Origin: Candidatus Chlorobium masyuteum
GTDB taxonomy: Bacteria > Bacteroidota > Chlorobiia > Chlorobiales > Chlorobiaceae
Length of the DNA stretch: 64,000 bases
Assembly: GCF_011601315.1 (NCBI RefSeq)
Contig: NZ_JAAORA010000001.1
Span: 248,001 to 312,000, forward strand
Reading direction: 5' to 3'
In this document: positions 44,761 to 53,557 of the stretch, in pieces
Position numbering within the stretch: position 1 is the first letter of the stretch
Layout: each line of letters opens with the position of its first letter
Notes under the pieces: generated by a model
Database searches by the model: none
Seen by the model: the letters and a program-made list of their open reading frames with translations, nothing else
What the model was told of the DNA's origin: nothing
Program-made: the position numbers and the translations under genes

Positions 44761-45378
44761 TCAAGGCTTGTTTGATTCCCATTTATTTGACATTACCTGT
44801 AGACGAGGGTCGGAAACCAGAAGATGCCAAATCAAAGCCTGAAAAGATTCCGTATGCGGCGTTACCATATCTGCATTAACTGTAGGAATGATAACACATG
44901 CATCAGCAACAGATGCTGCATATCCTCCATTTCGGCCAAGAACACCTATGACTGATGCACCAACCTCTTTCGCGTATTGAACCGCACGAACAATATTCGG
45001 GCTTATGTTTCGTTCCAAATCACCACCACCAACAGAAAAGACAAAAAGCATATCTTTATCACTTAAACGGCTTACCTTCATCCATGCTGAATAGGTAGTA
45101 TCCCATCCTTCATCATTGGTGCGTGCAGTCAACTCGCTGATATTATCACTCGGGGAGTATGATTCGATACCTGCAAGTTTTCTGAAGTCGTTGACAGCAT
45201 GGCCGGCATGACCGGCACCACCGCCCACTCCAACAAGAAAGAGACGTCCGCCCCTCTCACGCAATTTGACAAGCTGAAGTGTCATTGCCTCAATTGCAGC
45301 ATGATCCAGTTGATCGATAATTCTTTTTGCCTCATTAAGGTACTGGCACGCAAATAATTCTGTTGTGTTTGTACTCAT
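44761..45378 (-). CDS. SIS-domain phosphosugar isomerase (module B)
   Basis: A 205-residue SIS protein related to GmhA-type isomerases. FLVGVGGGAGHAGHAVNDF is the phosphosugar loop; MLFVFSVGGGDLERNISPNI is the second SIS element; a conserved HTESFQALIWHLLVSDPRL helix closes the fold. It has no CBS domains, unlike KdsD/KpsF. Likely aldose-ketose interconversion of a phosphosugar, feeding the transaldolase or aldolase of module B. The usual GNGGSAA loop is GVGGGAG, so the substrate may differ from sedoheptulose 7-phosphate. Confidence 0.85.
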   Translation of the reverse strand: MSTNTTELFACQYLNEAKRIIDQLDHAAIEAMTLQLVKLRERGGRLFLVGVGGGAGHAGHAVNDFRKLAGIESYSPSDNISELTARTNDEGWDTTYSAWMKVSRLSDKDMLFVFSVGGGDLERNISPNIVRAVQYAKEVGASVIGVLGRNGGYAASVADACVIIPTVNADMVTPHTESFQALIWHLLVSDPRLQVMSNKWESNKP

Positions 45379-45450
45379 ACGTCAGAACATTCTTAGAGTT
45401 AATAGAGTATTTGAAATAATTATAATGTCTATATAAACTTATGAAGGGGA

Positions 45451-46410
45451 TTAAATAACCCTTTTTTCATCTGCAATAGTCAATTTTCCCTCAAGAAAAC
45501 GTATAGCATTTTCAACACACTGTAATTCCATACTTGCCCTGGTTTCAACAGTAAGTGTAGCTGAATGAGGTGTCAGGATTACCTGTTCAAAATCGCATAA
45601 AGGTCCAGTGTAAGGCTCTTCAGAGAAAACATCAAGGCCTGCTCCTGCAATGTGGCCGGATTTCAAAGCGTCAACCAGAGCCAAGTCATCAATCATTTCC
45701 CCTCTTGCAAGATTAATAACAATAGCCCCGCGCTTCATGGAAGCAAATTCAATCGGGCCTAATTTCAGCGGTTGTTCCGAATTTTTTGATGCATGCAATG
45801 AGACTATATCGGCTTCATGTAACAACTCCTTCATATCAACAAGCGTAACACCCAGAGATTGCGCTGTAGAATTGGAAACCAAAGGATCGTATACAAAAAT
45901 ATGTGCATTGAATGCCTGGCAAAGCTGGGCAACGCGTTTTCCAATACTACCCAACCCGACTATACCAACTGACCGTCCTTCCAATAAATGTCCGGTAATC
46001 CGTTCCCACTTCCGGGCTCTCATCAAATTGGTTTGCCGGAGAAGATCCCGACTCAGGGCAAGTATCATGGATAAAGCCAGCTCAGCCACTGCCTCAGTTG
46101 GAATACCAGGTGTATTGGTAACCGCAATTCCATGCCTGCGAGCTTCAGGCAAGTCTATTGCATCCACTCCCACACCACAACGGGATATACATCTCAAAGA
46201 TGGCAGTTGTCCAAGGGTCAACGAATCGTAGGGTTCAACTCCTGCGATAATTACTTTTGCATCTTTTCCATCGCGAACAAGCTCTTCCCTTGTAATTCGT
46301 TTTCCTGTTTCATGAATTCGAAAGGGAAAACCAGACGACTCTAATAGTTCAAGTGGTCGTCTGTCTTCAGCAGCAAAGGTAGATAGTGCAACAAAAATAA
46401 GATCATTCAT
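45451..46410 (-). CDS. D-isomer 2-hydroxyacid dehydrogenase, phosphoglycerate dehydrogenase-like (module B)
   Basis: A 319-residue NAD-dependent dehydrogenase. The nucleotide motif is VGIVGLGSIGKRVAQL; catalytic Arg in INLARGEMIDD, Glu in DVFSEEPYTGPL, His in LTPHSATLTVE. There is no ACT domain. It is a paralogue of 6035-7027, and the PYTGPL/PYCGEL and HETG-/NPL-containing N-termini align by eye. Its presence in both aldolase/KdsB-like modules suggests a pathway role on a 2-keto or 2-hydroxy acid. ATG 46410 overlaps the HAD gene stop (ATGA). Confidence 0.87.
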   Translation of the reverse strand: MNDLIFVALSTFAAEDRRPLELLESSGFPFRIHETGKRITREELVRDGKDAKVIIAGVEPYDSLTLGQLPSLRCISRCGVGVDAIDLPEARRHGIAVTNTPGIPTEAVAELALSMILALSRDLLRQTNLMRARKWERITGHLLEGRSVGIVGLGSIGKRVAQLCQAFNAHIFVYDPLVSNSTAQSLGVTLVDMKELLHEADIVSLHASKNSEQPLKLGPIEFASMKRGAIVINLARGEMIDDLALVDALKSGHIAGAGLDVFSEEPYTGPLCDFEQVILTPHSATLTVETRASMELQCVENAIRFLEGKLTIADEKRVI

Positions 46411-47069
46411 GACAACAGTTCCTCGAGATAGTTAGATATTTGATGCAAATCAGAGAATATGACTGGTTGAGGAGCATCAAAATCCAGGCCGCTGTTTCGG
46501 GCAAGAAAATGAACTCCTGAAACCTGAGCGGCACGCTGATCTCCAGCGGAATCTCCGATAAGAAGGGCCTCATGAGGATTAATATCTTCTTTCCTGAGTA
46601 TTTCCCGGATTGCATCAGGCTTGGTCCATGGCGGACAACCATAGACGTCACGAAACCAGTGCAACAAGTTAAGTCTTTCCAAAATCAAACCAAGTTCTTC
46701 GGCAGGTGTTACTGATGCCAGATAGACCGGCAATTTCCGGGTTGCTTTTTTTAAAAAAGACTCGGCACCTGGAACAAGTGGAACAGCTTCCATGCAATCA
46801 AGTACATAAGAGGAGAAATCAGCTGCAATATCCACCAAAAAATCATCATTATCTGTGTCTCCAAGCAAACACTGCAAATGCTGAAACTTGGCGAAACGAC
46901 TGAGAGAAACATTATTGTGATGAAAAGCCATCATCTCATCAAAATGATCCGGATAACATCCGAAAACCTTCCGAAAAGCTTCCGTTTTTATATCATTTGA
47001 TTCAATTACAACTCCATCAAAATCAAGTATCAAAACCCGGCATCTACTTCTGAATAAAGGATTTGTCAT
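46407..47069 (-). CDS. HAD-superfamily phosphatase (module B)
   Basis: A 220-residue HAD hydrolase with a cap domain. The nucleophile motif is LILDFDGVVIESNDI; the middle motif has ASVTPAEELG; the metal motif is LIGDSAGDQRAAQ. It likely dephosphorylates a sugar or sugar-acid phosphate, occupying the place KdsC has in Kdo synthesis (inference). KdsC proper is capless and tetrameric, so this is a functional analogue, not an orthologue. It overlaps both neighbours by four bases (ATGA), between the pyruvate aldolase and the dehydrogenase. Confidence 0.87.
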   Translation of the reverse strand: MTNPLFRSRCRVLILDFDGVVIESNDIKTEAFRKVFGCYPDHFDEMMAFHHNNVSLSRFAKFQHLQCLLGDTDNDDFLVDIAADFSSYVLDCMEAVPLVPGAESFLKKATRKLPVYLASVTPAEELGLILERLNLLHWFRDVYGCPPWTKPDAIREILRKEDINPHEALLIGDSAGDQRAAQVSGVHFLARNSGLDFDAPQPVIFSDLHQISNYLEELLS

Positions 47070-47842
47070 TTAAAGCCGCTCGTTTGTTTTTGCAGGGTAC
47101 GAGCACTATCACCAAGAAACAAAATGTCTGTTCCCAAGGCTATAAATCGGTAACCTTCTGCTACCGCCTTTTGGCAATCTTCCAAAGCAGTTCGCGGCTG
47201 TACAAAGTGAACCCCCGCAATAAGACCATGGGCTAACGTGGCATCCAGCACCTTCCGTTTAGCTGCCAACAGATCCGGATGGGTAATCTGACCGGGTATA
47301 CCCATTGACATAGAGAGATCATAAGGACCTATAAATGTGCCATCAATTCCCGGAACCGAAAGAATTTCATCAATGTTAGCAACGGCATCCTTGTGCTCAA
47401 TCTGAACCATCAGCAGGGTGTCATCATTTGCATGTTCGACATATTCATTGAAATGCTCTCCATATCCCTGGGCCCGGGCCAGGCCGACACCACGATACCC
47501 AAGCGGAGGATATTTCGTCATCTGTACTGCAAGTTCTGCTTCTGCTCTGGTATTAATCATCGGAACAAGCACGCCTGCTGCACCAGAATCAAGAACAGCC
47601 TTGGCCTGAATAGGATCATTCCATGCAAGTCGGACTAACGGGATGGAACCTCTCTGCTCTATAGCAATCAGAAGCCTCAAAACTTCAGAAACATCAATGC
47701 CTGTATGTTCAGTTTCAACTACTACCCAGTCATATCCCGCCATCGCAAGAATCTCTGCAATTGAAGGATGAGCCATTGACATCCAGGTTCCGATAGAAGG
47801 CTCTCCACGGCGCATTTTATCTTTAATTTTCCGAGCAAGCAT
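47066..47842 (-). CDS. HpcH/HpaI-family class II pyruvate aldolase (module B)
   Basis: A 258-residue metal-dependent aldolase. Visible positions from ATG 47842: H46 (VETEHTG), R71 (VRLAW), metal ligands E149 (QIEH) and D175 (IGPYDLSMSMG), which match the HpcH numbering as I recall it. TTG 47845 would add one residue; ATG is chosen. It is coupled to a HAD phosphatase downstream and a methyltransferase upstream (TGATG). Together with the KdsB-like gene two places upstream, it fits pyruvate addition to an aldose to make a 3-deoxy-ulosonic acid. Paralogue: 3371-4141. Confidence 0.87.
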   Translation of the reverse strand: MLARKIKDKMRRGEPSIGTWMSMAHPSIAEILAMAGYDWVVVETEHTGIDVSEVLRLLIAIEQRGSIPLVRLAWNDPIQAKAVLDSGAAGVLVPMINTRAEAELAVQMTKYPPLGYRGVGLARAQGYGEHFNEYVEHANDDTLLMVQIEHKDAVANIDEILSVPGIDGTFIGPYDLSMSMGIPGQITHPDLLAAKRKVLDATLAHGLIAGVHFVQPRTALEDCQKAVAEGYRFIALGTDILFLGDSARTLQKQTSGFK

Positions 47843-48861
47843 CAATTATTTCTCCTTGCAACAAGTCGGGCAAAAGAAGCCAGACGTCTTGATTGTAATA
47901 GTTCGACCAATGCCATACGACCAGACTCATCTGTACGGTCGACAAGTGCCCGAATCGCTCGAGGCCATGGTCTATCAGGGTTCGCCTCTATTGCTTTACG
48001 GACAATTTCAACATCAAACATACCCGGTGTACTCAATTCCAGTATTTCCCAGTCAGGTGCACTAAAAAGCATCTGTAAACCAGCCACCGTTGGAAGGTTC
48101 AGCTTGTCAGGGGGAATAATCGTCTTCGACTCCTCCCAAAGAGTCTGAACCTCAAATCCACTTGCAACAGATGCTGTTACAAAAATCACTCCACCTGGCG
48201 CAAGCAGTTTTTCAAAAGAACTGATCAATGCGCCAATATCGGCTGCACGGTCCAAAGTATCTATGGCCACAATAACATCAGCCTTTCCTATAGTCTGCAA
48301 TTCAGCTGTTTTTGAGGGCTGGACATGAATTCGGGTAGTTGATACTCCCTCCAAATCTGCAGTCATCCCGGCGGCAGTAATACTTGTCAATTTCGGGCTT
48401 GCATCCGACAGTATTTCAAGTAACCCGCGACCATTTGAAGATACATCAATCAATCTTTCTGCATAAGGGACATACTCCGCAATACCATCCAATACCCAGT
48501 CAGCACGTGGACGGATTATTTTTTCACGACGAGCTTCTTCACAGGCAGGAAGTATCTGCTCCCGCCAGAAACAAGCAGGTTTTGACTCACGGTACCAACG
48601 CCATAACTCCTCTTCACATGGGCGATACCTGGCATAGACAGAACCGCAAGAGGAACTTTCAACATATTCAATTCCGTAATGCTCAAACGCAGGAATAGCG
48701 TCATCAGGATTACCAGTCGGCCAATCGATTTTTATCCAGCCAGAACGATCCGCCCACTGCTTCTTGATCTCAACCTCAAGCATATCACGCCACTGTTTCA
48801 ACGCCGCCGGTGGTTTGATATCATATTCAAAAATTTCTTGTACGGAGACAATAGTTTTCAT
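47842..48861 (-). CDS. Class I SAM methyltransferase-like protein (module B)
   Basis: A 339-residue protein. The N-terminal segment has ESSSCGSVYARYRPCEEELW and a following RESKPACFWREQILPACEEA, as in polysaccharide methyltransferases with an N-terminal cysteine ribbon, but here the ribbon is reduced to single cysteines. The Rossmann core has LIDVSSNGRGLLEIL in the SAM-loop position, ADVIVAIDTLDRAADIGALI and LLAPGGVIFVTASV. The loop lacks the usual glycine pattern (DxGxGxG), so SAM binding may be weak or altered. Probable O- or C-methylation of the module B sugar. ATG 48861. Confidence 0.7.
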   Translation of the reverse strand: MKTIVSVQEIFEYDIKPPAALKQWRDMLEVEIKKQWADRSGWIKIDWPTGNPDDAIPAFEHYGIEYVESSSCGSVYARYRPCEEELWRWYRESKPACFWREQILPACEEARREKIIRPRADWVLDGIAEYVPYAERLIDVSSNGRGLLEILSDASPKLTSITAAGMTADLEGVSTTRIHVQPSKTAELQTIGKADVIVAIDTLDRAADIGALISSFEKLLAPGGVIFVTASVASGFEVQTLWEESKTIIPPDKLNLPTVAGLQMLFSAPDWEILELSTPGMFDVEIVRKAIEANPDRPWPRAIRALVDRTDESGRMALVELLQSRRLASFARLVARRNN

Positions 48862-48871
48862 AATCGACCTA

Positions 48872-49897
48872 TTAACATGAAATTGATTTCATAAGTGGTT
48901 GACGATAGACTTGATCGACAATTTCCATAACTCGCAATGCATCCAGAGATGTCCCCTGCTCGACAGGTTTGTTCTGACGAATACATTCGACCAGATGAGC
49001 TACTTCAATGTCCCAGGATAAATCAGTATCATAATAAACAGTCTCCTCTCGAGGATTACCTACCGCCATTCGCTCACCGGGGGCCGGCCTTCGCCCTATG
49101 ACCAATGTTTCCCTGCCGTAACTACCGGTTTTTGACAATAGACCACTTACTACGATATACCCCTTTTCACAACCTATTTCCAGTCGAAACATATGCTTCC
49201 ATGAAGTCGCAGAGGAATGCAGTTGTGCCATCTGACCGATGGGAGTCCGCAATAATACAAAAGCATTATCCTCAACAGGAACATCAAAGGAAGTTATCCC
49301 CCTCATCCCGATTACCTCACTGAAATCACCAACAAAAAGACGAAAAAGATCAAGCATATGAATACCTTGATCCAAAAGAATTCCCCCCCCGCCAATCGCA
49401 GGATTGTTTCTCCACGAAGTATGGTAATCATAACCACCTCCCTTCCCGTAAACTCCTCTCAAGGTAAGAATATTTCCAAGCGCTCCTGAATCGATAATTG
49501 CTTTACCGTCAATAATCCCGGGATGATGCCGATGATTAAAACCGAATAAAAGCCTGCTTTCCGGATATTCCTGCTCTGCAGCGTGAATTCTCTGAATATC
49601 TGCAAGACAACGCCCAGGTGGTTTTTCACAGAAAACATGAGCACCTTTTTGAATTGCCCTTATGGCAACCTCCGGTATCAGATAGTTCGGTGTACAGACA
49701 AACACCAGGTCAAGACCGTCATCTACAAGATTTTCCCAGTTTTCATAAACAGGCACATTTAAGGCATTGATCTGCTCTGAACAACCGGGATCACAAATAC
49801 CTCCAAGTTCAAGATCGGGATGATCCGCAATATTCCTGCGTCTAATCTGACCCATATAACCATATCCGACTATACCAGCGCGAAGTGGTTTATTCAT
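48872..49897 (-). CDS. Gfo/Idh/MocA-family oxidoreductase (module B)
   Basis: A 341-residue NAD(P)-dependent sugar dehydrogenase. VGYGYMGQIRRRNI is the Rossmann motif; the family catalytic motif is FCEKPPGRCLADIQ (EKP). A C-terminal substrate domain has NNPAIGGGGILLDQGIHMLD with the conserved Asp and His. Expected to oxidise or reduce a hydroxyl of a sugar or sugar nucleotide. ATG 49897 overlaps the KdsB-like stop (ATGA), so its substrate may be the same acid or its CMP form. Confidence 0.88.
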   Translation of the reverse strand: MNKPLRAGIVGYGYMGQIRRRNIADHPDLELGGICDPGCSEQINALNVPVYENWENLVDDGLDLVFVCTPNYLIPEVAIRAIQKGAHVFCEKPPGRCLADIQRIHAAEQEYPESRLLFGFNHRHHPGIIDGKAIIDSGALGNILTLRGVYGKGGGYDYHTSWRNNPAIGGGGILLDQGIHMLDLFRLFVGDFSEVIGMRGITSFDVPVEDNAFVLLRTPIGQMAQLHSSATSWKHMFRLEIGCEKGYIVVSGLLSKTGSYGRETLVIGRRPAPGERMAVGNPREETVYYDTDLSWDIEVAHLVECIRQNKPVEQGTSLDALRVMEIVDQVYRQPLMKSISC

Positions 49898-50670
49898 AGT
49901 ACCCCCTCCGCCATCTTCAAAGAACGCTCGAACAGGTCCCGCTGAACAGGATTATTCACCAGTAATGATTCAACTACAGTTACATCACCGGGCCGATCAA
50001 CCCCTATTGTGGTATATTCTACGACAACCCCCCGGATACAAATACCATGTTCAATTAATCTTAACATATCGATTGATTCTGCATTTTCCAGAGCCGTTTC
50101 CGGCAAAGCACTAAATTGAGGAAGAAATTTTGCCCGAAATGCCATTATTCCTGTTTGACGATAAACAGGAACAACTTCCTGCTTTCTGAAATACGGAACC
50201 GGAGCACGAGTCAGATATATCACGTTTCCCCGTCTGTCACAAACGGCTTTAACAATGTCAGGATTAGCGTAATCTTCAATAGATTCAAGAGGAGATAACA
50301 TATTTACTACATCCAGACCGGAATCATCAAGCAGAGGTTGAATGACTTGCGTAATAGCATCCGGAATAAGCAAAGGTTCATCCCCCTGGACCATGGCAAC
50401 AATATCTCCCGGAAGCCGCTGCATTGCCTCTTCAACCCGGTCTGTACAACGTTCATGAGTATCTCTGGTCATAACAGCAATGCCGCCATAAGCTTCAACG
50501 ACATCTTTTATAGATGCATCACAGGTGGCAACTGCAACCATATCAACCCCCATGGCCATAAGAGCACGCCGTCTGACATGTTCAACCATGGGAAGACCCA
50601 TAATCCGCTCAAGAGGTTTGCCAGGATATCGTGATGACGCCATCCTGGCTGGAATAATAACTGTAATCAT
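49894..50670 (-). CDS. KdsB-like CMP-ulosonate cytidylyltransferase (module B)
   Basis: A 258-residue cytidylyltransferase. VIIPARMASSRYPGKPLERI, VQGDEP (residues 94-99), VIYLTRAPVPYFRKQ and GVDRPGDVTVVE follow the KdsB plan. It shares with 2558-3307 the HER-C/A-TDR motif (HERCTDR, 72-78) instead of HxSGTDR, VATCD in place of the usual VATDD/N, and ESIDMLRLIEHG. These shared changes mark a subgroup distinct from housekeeping KdsB. Expected to form the CMP-activated module B acid. ATG 50670; 70 bases from the SDR gene upstream. Confidence 0.87.
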   Translation of the reverse strand: MITVIIPARMASSRYPGKPLERIMGLPMVEHVRRRALMAMGVDMVAVATCDASIKDVVEAYGGIAVMTRDTHERCTDRVEEAMQRLPGDIVAMVQGDEPLLIPDAITQVIQPLLDDSGLDVVNMLSPLESIEDYANPDIVKAVCDRRGNVIYLTRAPVPYFRKQEVVPVYRQTGIMAFRAKFLPQFSALPETALENAESIDMLRLIEHGICIRGVVVEYTTIGVDRPGDVTVVESLLVNNPVQRDLFERSLKMAEGVL

Positions 50671-50740
50671 AGATTGAACGTTATTTATCGATCACTTGAT
50701 TAAATTTGACAAGTTAATAATCTTGACAACTATGGCAATA

Positions 50741-51493
50741 TCATTGTGGCAGAACACCACAATCTACGTTTATACACTGACCGGTAATAGCTCCGGCTTT
50801 AGAAGAGGACAAAAACAGACATGCGTCAGCCACTTGTGCAGCTGTCGGTAGAACTCCAAGAGCACTTTGAGTTGCAGCAAATGAGGTAAGGTAAGCTGGT
50901 ATATCTTTACCACCAGTCGGTGCATAAACATCACCGAGCGCTTCCTCCAGGCCGGCTGTAGCAACATATACAGGACAGAGTGCATTAACACGTATACCGA
51001 GAGGCCCAAGCTCTTTGGCTAAAGACTGTGTAATCCCGTTCACTCCGAATTTTGCAGCACAATAGACTGCGTTATTGGCACTTCCACGTTTTCCTGCCAG
51101 ACTGGAAATATTTATGATGACACTCCCTGGCGACAGATAAGGAACCGCAGCCTGGCAGGAAAATAAAACACTTTTAAGATTAGTGTCCAGCATATCCTGC
51201 CAAAAAGTTTCGTCAATTTGCACCAATGGACGCCATCCAGAAACTCCCGCATTATTGACAAGCACATCAAGCCTTCCCGTCCACTCAATGGCCTGATTTA
51301 CAAGAGATATTAATGCCTGAGGATGACGCACATCAGTCGAAATAAAACGTGCACGAGAACCGAGTTTATCAGCAAGGCCATTATCTGTCCGACCCGCAAT
51401 GATAACATAATTTCCTTCATCGTAAAATGCCTCAGAAATAGCTGCACCAATACCGCGAGAACCACCAGTGATGATAACCGTCCTTTTTGTCAT
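50741..51493 (-). CDS. Short-chain dehydrogenase/reductase (module B)
   Basis: A 250-residue classical SDR. ITGGSRGIGAAISEAFYDEG binds the nucleotide; VLVNNAGVSGWRPLV, INISSLAGKRGSANN (catalytic Ser) and VYCAAKFGVNG (Y-x3-K) follow. ITGQCINVDCGVLPQ closes the fold. It likely reduces a keto group on the module B sugar acid or precursor. It is paired with a second SDR 59 bases upstream; the two are not close copies (different N-terminal loops). Confidence 0.88.
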   Translation of the reverse strand: MTKRTVIITGGSRGIGAAISEAFYDEGNYVIIAGRTDNGLADKLGSRARFISTDVRHPQALISLVNQAIEWTGRLDVLVNNAGVSGWRPLVQIDETFWQDMLDTNLKSVLFSCQAAVPYLSPGSVIINISSLAGKRGSANNAVYCAAKFGVNGITQSLAKELGPLGIRVNALCPVYVATAGLEEALGDVYAPTGGKDIPAYLTSFAATQSALGVLPTAAQVADACLFLSSSKAGAITGQCINVDCGVLPQ

Positions 51494-51552
51494 TATTCTA
51501 TAGAAAGTGTGAGTGATGATGGGATGAATAATCCTTGCATTTTTATTAAGCG

Positions 51553-52332
51553 CTATATCGTCATAGCTGTAAATCCCCCATCAACAGCTATTTCAGCGCC
51601 TGTCACAAAACTCGCTGCATCAGAAAATAGCCATAAAACAGCACCAACCAGCTCATCAGGACGTCCATAACGCCGCATAGGAGTATGGCCAAGAATAGCT
51701 GCTTCGCGCTCTTGTGTGATAAAATTCTTCATCGACCACTCTGTCGGAAAAAATCCAGGACGCAAGGCGTTTACCCTTACGCCATCTGTACCCCACTCTC
51801 TGGCAAGATTTTGTGTTAAATTTTTCACACCTGCTTTTGCAACAGAGTAAGTAAAAGCTTTTGATAGTGGCGGCCCAGCAGAAGCAGAACTTATATTAAC
51901 TATGGAACCTTTTCTTTGCTCGACAAGATACTTGCCGAATACCTGACAGCTTAACATGGTACCTGTCAATTGCACCGACAGAATGTTGTTCCATTCCTCA
52001 ACTGGTATTTCAAAAAAAGGTGTTGGTGCATTGGCTCCGGCTCCGTTCAACACGCAGTCCAGTCTGCCAAACGTATTAATTGTAACATCAAGAGCTTTTT
52101 CAAAATCACACTTTTCACGAACATCGAGCTGACATGCAATAGCGGTACCTCCTGAAGCATTAATATCTTCTGCCGTCCTCTGTGCATCTTCAAGACGAAC
52201 ATCACAACACACTACCTTCATTCCAGCCCTTCCTGATGCACGGGACATTTCGCCTACGAGATACCCACCTGATCCTGTGAGTAAAACAACCTTACCATCA
52301 ATATCAAATAATGATGCTAGATATTTATTCAT
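51553..52332 (-). CDS. Short-chain dehydrogenase/reductase (module B)
   Basis: A 259-residue SDR. The cofactor loop is unusual: LTGSGGYLVGEMSRASGRAG in place of TGxxxGxG, with a second G-rich end. VLNGAGANAPTPFFEI stands for the usual NNAG. Catalytic residues are present in VNISSASAGPPLSK and TYSVAKAGVKN (Y-x3-K). The C-terminus is FVTGAEIAVDGGFTAM. Related enzymes with this loop (gluconate 5-dehydrogenase-like) act on sugar acids. First gene of module B in transcription order; the 81-base AT-rich gap upstream could hold a promoter, none clear. Confidence 0.87.
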   Translation of the reverse strand: MNKYLASLFDIDGKVVLLTGSGGYLVGEMSRASGRAGMKVVCCDVRLEDAQRTAEDINASGGTAIACQLDVREKCDFEKALDVTINTFGRLDCVLNGAGANAPTPFFEIPVEEWNNILSVQLTGTMLSCQVFGKYLVEQRKGSIVNISSASAGPPLSKAFTYSVAKAGVKNLTQNLAREWGTDGVRVNALRPGFFPTEWSMKNFITQEREAAILGHTPMRRYGRPDELVGAVLWLFSDAASFVTGAEIAVDGGFTAMTI

Positions 52333-52413
52333 TATTTCATCTTAATATTATTATACAAAATCGTAATTGCAATCTAAATACTACCAACATTTTTTTGATT
52401 TTAGTACAAATGC

Positions 52414-53385
52414 TCAATAAATTAAATGAAGGCGATAGCGCAAGCCAAGCAAGCTTCTGATATCGTTAATAAGCATATTTAAACCTCTTGCCTGTATATG
52501 ATGCTTCTTAATCGGCTCAATGGCTTTTTTAAATTTCTCATAATCCGCATTAAGATGATCAGGGAGAGCTACAAGTGTTTTCTGAATAAGATCAAATCTA
52601 TTATATAAAAGAAGAATCGCCAAATAAGAAGATATTTTATCAGCTGATAAGTTATGACTTAAAACGTATTCTGGTGATTTCAGAAACAGTCCGTCTCCGA
52701 ATACACAATGACCAAATCCATTATGCTTGTCTCGCTCCCACCTGCACAGATTAACAAAATCAATAAACTCAAAATCGTACTTTGCAAGATACGCAGAGAC
52801 GTCTCCGAAGAGGGGTTGATTATGATATATAGGTAAGAATTCTATCTCGATTTCTAAACCTAATACATCTTTAAGCATTATTTCTCCGCCTCGAAGCGCA
52901 TTTAATTCATTTCCCTGAATATCAAGCTTAATAAAATCTGATTTCTTTAGATCAAGTGTATCGAGGGTAGTGGATTCAAGTTCTTCAATGGAAAGCACAT
53001 CCCATCGTCTTGGATCAGGAAACAATTCTGTGAATTGATTGTTCGGAGTATAAGATGATGATACTTGTGGGTTTCTGCACAAATTTAAATCAAACGAGCC
53101 TACTTTATCAGACACCGCATAGGGATATAATGTATAAGTTTTACAATAATTCTCTTTATTAAGAAGATTTACTCGAGATCTATTGTCGGGCTCAAAACCA
53201 ATATAGTTTAAATGTTCTTGGATAACTTTCCATCTTGGCTCTATATCTCCCGCTGCGCCTATATCTATTAATGTCAGTCCTGACATATAAGGAAGTGAAG
53301 ATATTGCGGTTTTTATATTCCTCGAATAACGTAATTTATTTGCTAATCCAAAAAGATAAAATATTTTTGCAGTGATTTTATTCAT
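52414..53385 (-). CDS. FkbM-family SAM-dependent methyltransferase
   Basis: A 323-residue methyltransferase. SAM site LTLIDIGAAGDIEPRWKVIQ, acidic IGFEPD, and the FkbM signature DFIKLDIQGNELNALRGGE. IEIEFLPIYHNQPLFGDVSA is the substrate side. A long C-terminal tail (about 100 residues) has no assigned domain. It lies between modules B and P among decoration genes, AT-rich. Substrate unknown; O-methylation of a glycan terminus or sugar is the usual FkbM role. 172 bases without any recognisable feature separate it from the next gene upstream. Confidence 0.85.
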   Translation of the reverse strand: MNKITAKIFYLFGLANKLRYSRNIKTAISSLPYMSGLTLIDIGAAGDIEPRWKVIQEHLNYIGFEPDNRSRVNLLNKENYCKTYTLYPYAVSDKVGSFDLNLCRNPQVSSSYTPNNQFTELFPDPRRWDVLSIEELESTTLDTLDLKKSDFIKLDIQGNELNALRGGEIMLKDVLGLEIEIEFLPIYHNQPLFGDVSAYLAKYDFEFIDFVNLCRWERDKHNGFGHCVFGDGLFLKSPEYVLSHNLSADKISSYLAILLLYNRFDLIQKTLVALPDHLNADYEKFKKAIEPIKKHHIQARGLNMLINDIRSLLGLRYRLHLIY

Positions 53386-53557
53386 ATGTCATCATATTTT
53401 TAATATTATCTCTCATTTTTTTGTAAGGAATAATCAACTTTTTTCGAATCAATCAAAGACCTCTTGATAAGGTTAAACAGGAAATTGTATCTATTGTCTG
53501 CATATTTATAACTAAAAGTAATGTATTTAAAGATGATTTCTTATCTCGTGCTATTTT

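Noticed and set aside
45650-46231. Plus-strand open frame of 193 codons
   Set aside because: Antisense to the module B dehydrogenase; no recognisable domain.
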